Part shown: one piece after another, positions 57,745 through 64,000 of the stretch
Layout of the letters: the number at the start of each line of letters is the position of its first letter
How positions within the stretch are numbered: position 1 is the first letter of the stretch
Source: Histoplasma ohiense
Lineage: Eukaryota > Ascomycota > Eurotiomycetes > Onygenales > Ajellomycetaceae
Length of the DNA stretch: 64,000 nt
Direction: 5' to 3'
NCBI GenBank assembly: GCA_017607445.1
Contig: JAEVHH010000001.1
Location: 4,278,001 to 4,342,000, forward strand
Notes under the pieces: generated by a model
Databases searched by the model: none
What the model was told of the DNA's origin: nothing
What the model saw: only the letters and a program-made list of their open reading frames with translations
Translations under genes and position numbers: made by a program

Positions 57745-59817
57745 ATTGAGGGATGGCGCCTGCTGAAACCAGTTAGAATTTACACAACGGCATATGAAGC
57801 AATCCATGTAAAGAGAGATACCGACTCTATTGATAGTGATGAAATACGTCAGGGCGATGAAGGGGTATGTATGTTATAGGGTATTATATCAGACACTATT
57901 CGATACGAGGGCGGTTCCTAGGTAAGCTGTAGACGGGAAGAGGAAGAAGAAAACAACAGCAGAGGCGGCAGGAAGCGGGAAGCTGGCTGTTATTATTATA
58001 TCGACAGGAGAACAAGGAAAGAGATCCGGCAAGATCAAGGCTCTCGTAGTGCGTTGTCGGCTTGAAGCTAATCGAGGCCCAGACAGAGGCAGAAGGAAAC
58101 GTGCCCAGGACAACCAACCCTCTTGCGTTCCCAGCTTTCCGAAGCAGCACTAACTCTCCCGAACCAAGGATTGCGCGCACCGTTGACTTCATCTGTATCT
58201 TCCTTGTCGTTTCTCAAACTCTGCTGGGCTCTCCACCTCAGGGCCCAGCTGGCTCGTGTCCGTGAGTTCGGAGCTGCCAGCCACTGATCGCCCGGATCGC
58301 AGGCATGTGAAAGTGGCCAGGCCGCAGCTTTGATGCAGTAATATTCCGCTGCATCGCCGTCGAGGGCGCATTCTCCTGCGCCAGTGGTGCCAGTGCAGGC
58401 GGTACGGTGCATGTCTGCTGCTTCATTATCACCGGTGATGTTCGAATAAATTACGATTGTTGATCCGCCGTGGTTCTTGTTGCTTGTGTTTTTAATTACT
58501 GTTATTCCCAGCTTCCCTCCAGAGGTGCGTCTCCCCACTCGCTCCCATCCAACACCATTGATGAACATCGATATTTGTTTCTCCCTCATAACGAATTCTC
58601 GCAAACAGAATAGGCAAGACGTCATATCATCTAATGAGCCCAGCTCGTTCGAGATGCAACTACGGAGTACAGAATCTGTACATGGACATGCATTGCATGT
58701 ATTGTGGCGGATCCCCACTCCAATGGATCAGTTTTGGCCTATCCAACGCTAAGAGACTCAGATTTCCCAGCGCCAATACATTCTAGACCCTCCTGGCTCA
58801 AACAGGATGCTCGCCCTGGTGAAGCTCGAATTCCTGTTTGGATCCATGTTCGTTGTTCGGTGCCGCTCTCCGGAATAATAGTGCTTCGGACCAAACATAG
58901 TTGTCAGATACATCTTGCATTGCGTGTTAGCAGGGCTCTTTTCCCTTTGCTGCTTCTTTTTCGACGATAAGCACAATCGCTGGCTCATTGGCTTCGGATC
59001 AATAACTAATCTAACTAACTCAGCACGGATCACACCATCCACAAATCCCCGTAAAGTTCAACAGATAAACGTCACCCTGGGGCAGATGTGGCATTCCGTT
59101 CATTATCTTCCCCTCCCCGAGCTTTGTTTGGGACTATTGCGACTTGTGCAGCTGAAATAATGTCATCAATAATCATAGATGCGACACCCGTGCCCTGCGC
59201 TTCTTGTCTTCGATGTTGCGGGCCCTCTCAAGGATCTGACAGCTTGCCCCTTGTCCTCCCCGACACAATTTGACATGTGATAGCGGAGCTTCTGTGCTAT
59301 TGTTAGCTAACTAGCTATCCGAAGAGCGAAAATTGACCGTCTAACACTTTAGCGCCTTGTTCGGTTGGCTCAGTACTGCGCAGACCGTCCGCAAGAGAGT
59401 CGTGGCAAAGAAAAGGGTGGCGTGGATCGCGAAAATAATTGGACGAAAACAAAAACCCGATTCCTTGTCGATTAACGAAATATCTCAGACATATTCCGTA
59501 CAGCGCAGTTAGCTATACGGAGCCGCGTGGAAAAACAAATCCTTGCACAGGCTAGAAATTTATATGGTAAAGCATGTTGCACACGCCCGGTTGACAGGCC
59601 CCCTGACCAGTTGGTGTGGGTTTAGAGGCTGGATGCCCTAAAGCTTGGTTGTCAAGTTAGGCATCATGGCTCCTTAACTTTTGCTGGGAGTGGCCTGGGT
59701 GTATTTGAACTCTGCTGGTATTGAGATTTATTTATAGCGCGTACATGGACTTCTTTTTTTTTTTTCACCTCCACAAGTGCTGGTAGTTCACACTGTTGGC
59801 CTCTCTCTCTTCTTTCC

Positions 59818-59840
59818 TTTTTTTTTTTTTTTTTTTTTTT
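59818..59840. repeat. T23 homopolymer
   Basis: Uninterrupted T run. Confidence 0.9.
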
Positions 59841-61781
59841 GAAGAGCCGCGGCATGAAGTAACGGCTTTTTCCTTTTCTCCCTTTCCTGTCTTTCGCCCC
59901 TTCGGCGTTTCATTTTCAAACGCTAAGCCGTATATTTACCTCATTGATTTTATGCCCCAGCGTCCACGATTCATCGGTCTGTCCGTCCTTATCATGACAA
60001 GCTCCCGGTCTTCAGATTTGACTTCGGTTTTTGGTTTTGATATCGCCAGCGATTCGAATGATGACTCAATCGCCGGCCAATGGGGTGAGAATTACAATAT
60101 CGGGCCACGGCGCTGGGCCGTTTTCCTTATCAATCAGCGCATAAAAAAAAAAAAAAATTGACGTCAAGATGTGGCCCGTTTGCGGCTGGGCTGGGGGCCA
60201 GTTTGCTTACACCCAGAGCTTGCTTTCCGTCCCCTTTGACAACATCGGCCTGAAATAAATCTACGGAAGATAGGCACTAGGCGGAGAACTTTTTCGCAAG
60301 CAACGAGCGTTTGTTTTCACTTTTGTGTGGAAGGGTCAATCAATATAATATGGTTGTCATGTTTTTATTCCCAATAAACGGACATCCATCCTCGGATTTA
60401 TTATCGTATATATATACATATATATATAAAATGGCCTTTAGATAGAGCCCCATCAGAAATAGGTCTGTCCTGGCAAATCATCGTGGTTTTATCCGGCATT
60501 AATTATTCACAACATCTGACCAAGTGGTCAATCGGCTTCGCCATTCTACAGTAATGAGTCTTCGAGAGGTTTCCTTGCTTACCATTATCCCTTCCCCACT
60601 AGCACTGACAATTTGTTTCAGTTCGTTGATATGATTACTGATGAAGGCAGCTTGATAAAGAATTAGTTACTGCATTCAAAAGCTGCTCTTTTTAACTATC
60701 TATTGCTAGATTCATCAATAGATCTTACCAAATTCCGATGCAAACTGCTGTAACTAACTTTCTTACTGATTGATTGGCCTGGCCTGGCTGTCGCTTTCAA
60801 GGTTTCAAAACCGAATGACAGCTACAACACCTCAATTCCAGACATCCTTAAAGGCCATTACAGAGTAATTTTGCAGGAATTCTTTCCAAAAACTTTCCAT
60901 GAAAAGGATTGATTCAATCCTTTGAGATCTTTTTTTCCTTGATGGGGCCAGGTTTGTTTCAATTGTTCTTCATAGCTAGCTCAAAGCATAAGACGATTTA
61001 ATCAATCTTCGTTCAATTGGTGACATATCAGTCCGGATTCAATTCATATCCGCATTCGAGATAGGGCTCAGATGAACATGTTATTCTCATGCGGGTTATC
61101 GCTGTAATAAGAAGATGAAGAAGACGGATCAGTGAAGCTAATTCCACACTGATTCATTGCAGGTGTCAGGAGCTTCGATACTGATCCAGAAGCATTAGCA
61201 TTAGAGATCAAATATCCATCTTGTCCTGCCAATTCAGTGCCCGGGAGAGGGTGGGCGTGCTGTAGCTAGCTCAGCGGCTGTAGTTCTGAGAGCTAACTGA
61301 GAGCAATTTGGTCCATAACATAGTGGTTGATGACAGCTCGATCCGTATAGAGGGTCAAGTGAACGAAGGCCCAGTGTTCTTGAAACATACCAACACCCTG
61401 GGTACTTTTCTGTCCAACCTGCCCTTCTTTCCCTCTCCTTTCCTTGCATAAGTTGTTCATCCCACAGCGTAGGCAGCGATTCATCCTGCGCAGCTATTGA
61501 GAGATTGAGGCCCTTTCCCTCTTTTCCCTTTTCTTTTTCTTTCACCACACTTGTACCTCCGCGCCACATGTCGAGGAAGATTTTTCCGGCCCGCGATGCT
61601 GCATTTGCGGGCTGCAAACTTCCCCGTTGGCATTGGGGCGGCCGCCCAAAATATTAATTGTTGTGGTCACTCGTCAAGCTGTCCCATCGACTAGATAAAA
61701 AATTGTTAGCGACAGACCCACCTATCCATCGTCCTGTCGTTTTAAGGCTCTATGTATGTGAAACCTTGCGCTCCTCCCTCG

Positions 61782-61782
<1 letters not shown>

Positions 61783-61813
<31 letters not shown>
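61783..61813. repeat. T31 homopolymer
   Basis: Uninterrupted T run. Confidence 0.9.
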
Positions 61814-61814
<1 letters not shown>

Positions 61815-63963
61815 ACTTCCCCCTTCGCCTGCTCTTGTTTTTCCTTTGAGATATTCCCCCCCTTTGTGCTTCGATAGAACGACAGACACCTTGCCTCATC
61901 TGATCATTGGCTCAACTTGGCGGGTGGTTGATTTGCCAAAATCAATTCATCAATTTGGTGAAAAAGCTTCCTCCATTTTCCCTCTTAGTCGACTGCATGG
62001 TTGGCGTCTCATTTTCACACTGAGATGTAAATATGGCTGATGAGGTCGGAGGGCCTGCCAACATAGCTATACTTACCTAAGTATCAAAATCTCCCAGCCC
62101 CAAACAAAATAATATTCGCACCACCGAAAGGGACGGATATTTTTCATTTGATTCCATTGCTGGCTGGATGGAATGGAAGTGTGACATGGCATGCAGGTAC
62201 CCACCAATTTATTTGTCTATTTCTTTACTTTCCATCAACCAGGTGTGCTAGTTGGACTCTTACTGCCATCCCTTTTCTCAGATCGAATCGTGACCGCGAT
62301 CATCTGGTCTGGATTCTGAGAAAATGTGTGAAGAGAAATCATGCCTGGAGCGATAGGGAGGAAAGAAAGGAAGAAAAGAGTCCATAAACGAGCGCGCTTG
62401 GTATAAGAAACAAATTCGCGTACACAGCTATGCATGCTGCTGCATCTACATCTATCTATCAATGAAAAATCGATCGATAGATGCCGTTACATATCATGGC
62501 AGATAAGTATATCCGACATTTGATAAGAACGCTTGTTCGATATGTCAGTGCCGACCTGCCCTGCTACCGTTAATACAAGTTAGCTATCAGGTGCTGGTCG
62601 ATGAGGACGAACGGCTCACACTCACTTATCAATACGAAAACACGCAAAGCAATCCCTTGCGTGGCGCAGCAGCCAATGTTTATATGAAGACCCTGCGCGC
62701 AGAAAGTCGATGCTAGACCGAAACTCAAAGAGGTGGAAACGGCAACAGCGTGTCATTCTTCCAGTGAAATATGTCTGTCTGTCTCCAGAGCCCCAGCCCA
62801 CTTCGACCCCGACACCCTGTATGTTCCTCCCTGGGGGAGAGCCCCATCTTCTCTTCTCGATCAGCTTCCCGACCACGTCTGTGTCTCTCAACGTCACTCA
62901 TGCAATCACCACCAGCCCCTCTCGCTGGCTTAAAAAAAAGTTAGTGCATGCTTCTACAGCCTGACGCTCGCTAGCATTCGTGGGCAATGTCCATCCTTCT
63001 CGCCCAAATGTTCAATGCTAAGCGGCCCCTGAGGCATATTCAGAGCTCCCGTCTATGTGCTTCTGAGTAAATACCCCGATGCGGTGGCTGTAGAATCAGA
63101 CGATTGACGAACGGGATAAAGAGGAGGATGGGAACTATGTTATTTGACAAAATCCGTACGCGCCATGAGCCATCTTTATAAGGTAGTGATGAACGAGATT
63201 CGGAGCGCGTAGAAGGGAATGGATAAAAGAAAATAAAACTTGATAGTTTTTCAAGGGCTTGATCCTTTTTTACTGTTTGTTTCCCCCCGGAGAATGATGA
63301 ATGGAAATGGCAATGCACTGGTTAGGGTTATATCAATGTTTATATATCTCCCCTGCTGGGGATAATGGACACGAAGGGGAAAAAATGAATAAACAAACAG
63401 CTTGTGAATTTTGCTGCCGCTGTTGAAGAAGGTGATGGAGAAGCCGGTAACTCACTAAGTCGGCACTCCCTCTCTCTCCAGCCGTCTGACATCCTTTCAG
63501 GATGCTGACTGCCGCCGCGAGATCCATCTTGACAGATAACTACTCCGCAGGGACCCGGATTAACTTGAAGAGAATCGATTCCAAATCAAAATGTGTGTGG
63601 AGGCAATTGGCTGACTGGAGCCTTGTTTGTCACCTGCTTTCCATGACTCCCATTCCTGCCTCGTGCGGAGAGCAGTTGGCAAGCGAATCCCCACCCGTCG
63701 GGAATCGCGGGTTGGCTTGGGGAACGAAAAAGAAAAGACCAATCCCCCTGGTTGCACAAATACGAGCAGCCCCTGTTCCCTCCTTTCCGATCAGGGGTCG
63801 GCGATTATCCACTCATTGGCCGAGCACGAGCTAGGCTCAACGAGGAATTCCATGTTTGCTCAACAGGTTGCTCAACGAGCAGTTTCGGATGAGGACCTAG
63901 CCGTCCCTTAAACGCTGAGTAACGATGGTGGAAATCATCATGATAGACATTGTTGGCGGTTTC

Positions 63964-63985
63964 AAAAAAAAAAAAAAAAAAAAAA
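63964..63985. repeat. A22 homopolymer
   Basis: Uninterrupted A run near the right edge. Confidence 0.9.
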
Positions 63986-64000
63986 GCTACTCTCCGTTCA

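Larger units (their letters stand above)
57745..64000. other. 6.3-kb region without a convincing gene
   Basis: Short frames only, mostly without ATG. T runs at 59818..59840 and 61783..61813, an A run at 63964..63985, a TA-repeat near 60407..60429 and many pyrimidine tracts. It may be the upstream region of CAP20 plus that of a gene right of the window. Confidence 0.5.

Noticed and set aside
58068..58718. 216-residue minus-strand ORF upstream of CAP20
   Set aside because: It opens with GTG and not ATG, its first in-frame ATGs leave an unremarkable sequence, and overlapping frames of similar size exist on the other strand.

Overview
The window is nuclear DNA of a filamentous ascomycete. The genes are broken by short GT-AG introns (mostly 50-180 bases) with CTAAC/CTGAC-type branch points. 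Intergenic spaces are several kilobases long and rich in A/T homopolymers and microsatellites. The gene set (CAP20-type perilipin, stomatin with a cysteine patch, iterative-type NRPS, DMATS, fungal NOC3/NIP7/DCN1) fits Pezizomycotina. I suspect Eurotiomycetes, perhaps Onygenales, but that is an inference from family resemblance and not a sequence match. I see no tRNA, rRNA, CRISPR array or intact transposon.

Layout, left to right. 0-5.2 kb: the 3' part of a PARN/CAF1-type poly(A) ribonuclease, the mitochondrial ribosomal protein mL46 and CRIPT. 5.2-9.2 kb: gene-poor. 9.2-10.1 kb: a DUF1349 (REE1-like) protein. 10.1-13.4 kb: gene-poor. 13.4-22.2 kb: a secondary-metabolite pair, an NRPS on the minus strand (partial C, A, T, C, remnant A, T, C) and a DMATS-type aromatic prenyltransferase on the plus strand. 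They diverge from a 1.4-kb intergenic region that carries a direct repeat. 24.7 kb: a serine hydrolase of the acyl-protein thioesterase/phospholipase family. 29.1-35.0 kb: a very large protein with an N-terminal glycogen-binding (AMPK1_CBM/CBM48) domain, about 1,500 residues of acidic Pro/Glu-rich linker and, through a terminal splice overlapping the first stop codon, a C-terminal membrane anchor. 37.2-39.4 kb: a disordered hypothetical protein.

40-54 kb is a housekeeping block: NOC3 and NIP7 (divergent, both 60S ribosome biogenesis), DCN1 (cullin neddylation), an uncharacterised basic-tailed protein, a SWIB-domain SWI/SNF-RSC subunit and a stomatin. 57.1-57.7 kb holds a CAP20-like lipid-droplet perilipin. 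The last 6.2 kb have no convincing gene.

The most interesting loci are the NRPS-DMATS pair, whose NRPS layout recalls fungal siderophore synthetases but lies next to a prenyltransferase with no siderophore genes in view, and the predicted glycogen-to-membrane tether. All exon joins were worked out by eye from splice consensus, reading phase and family resemblance. No database search was run.
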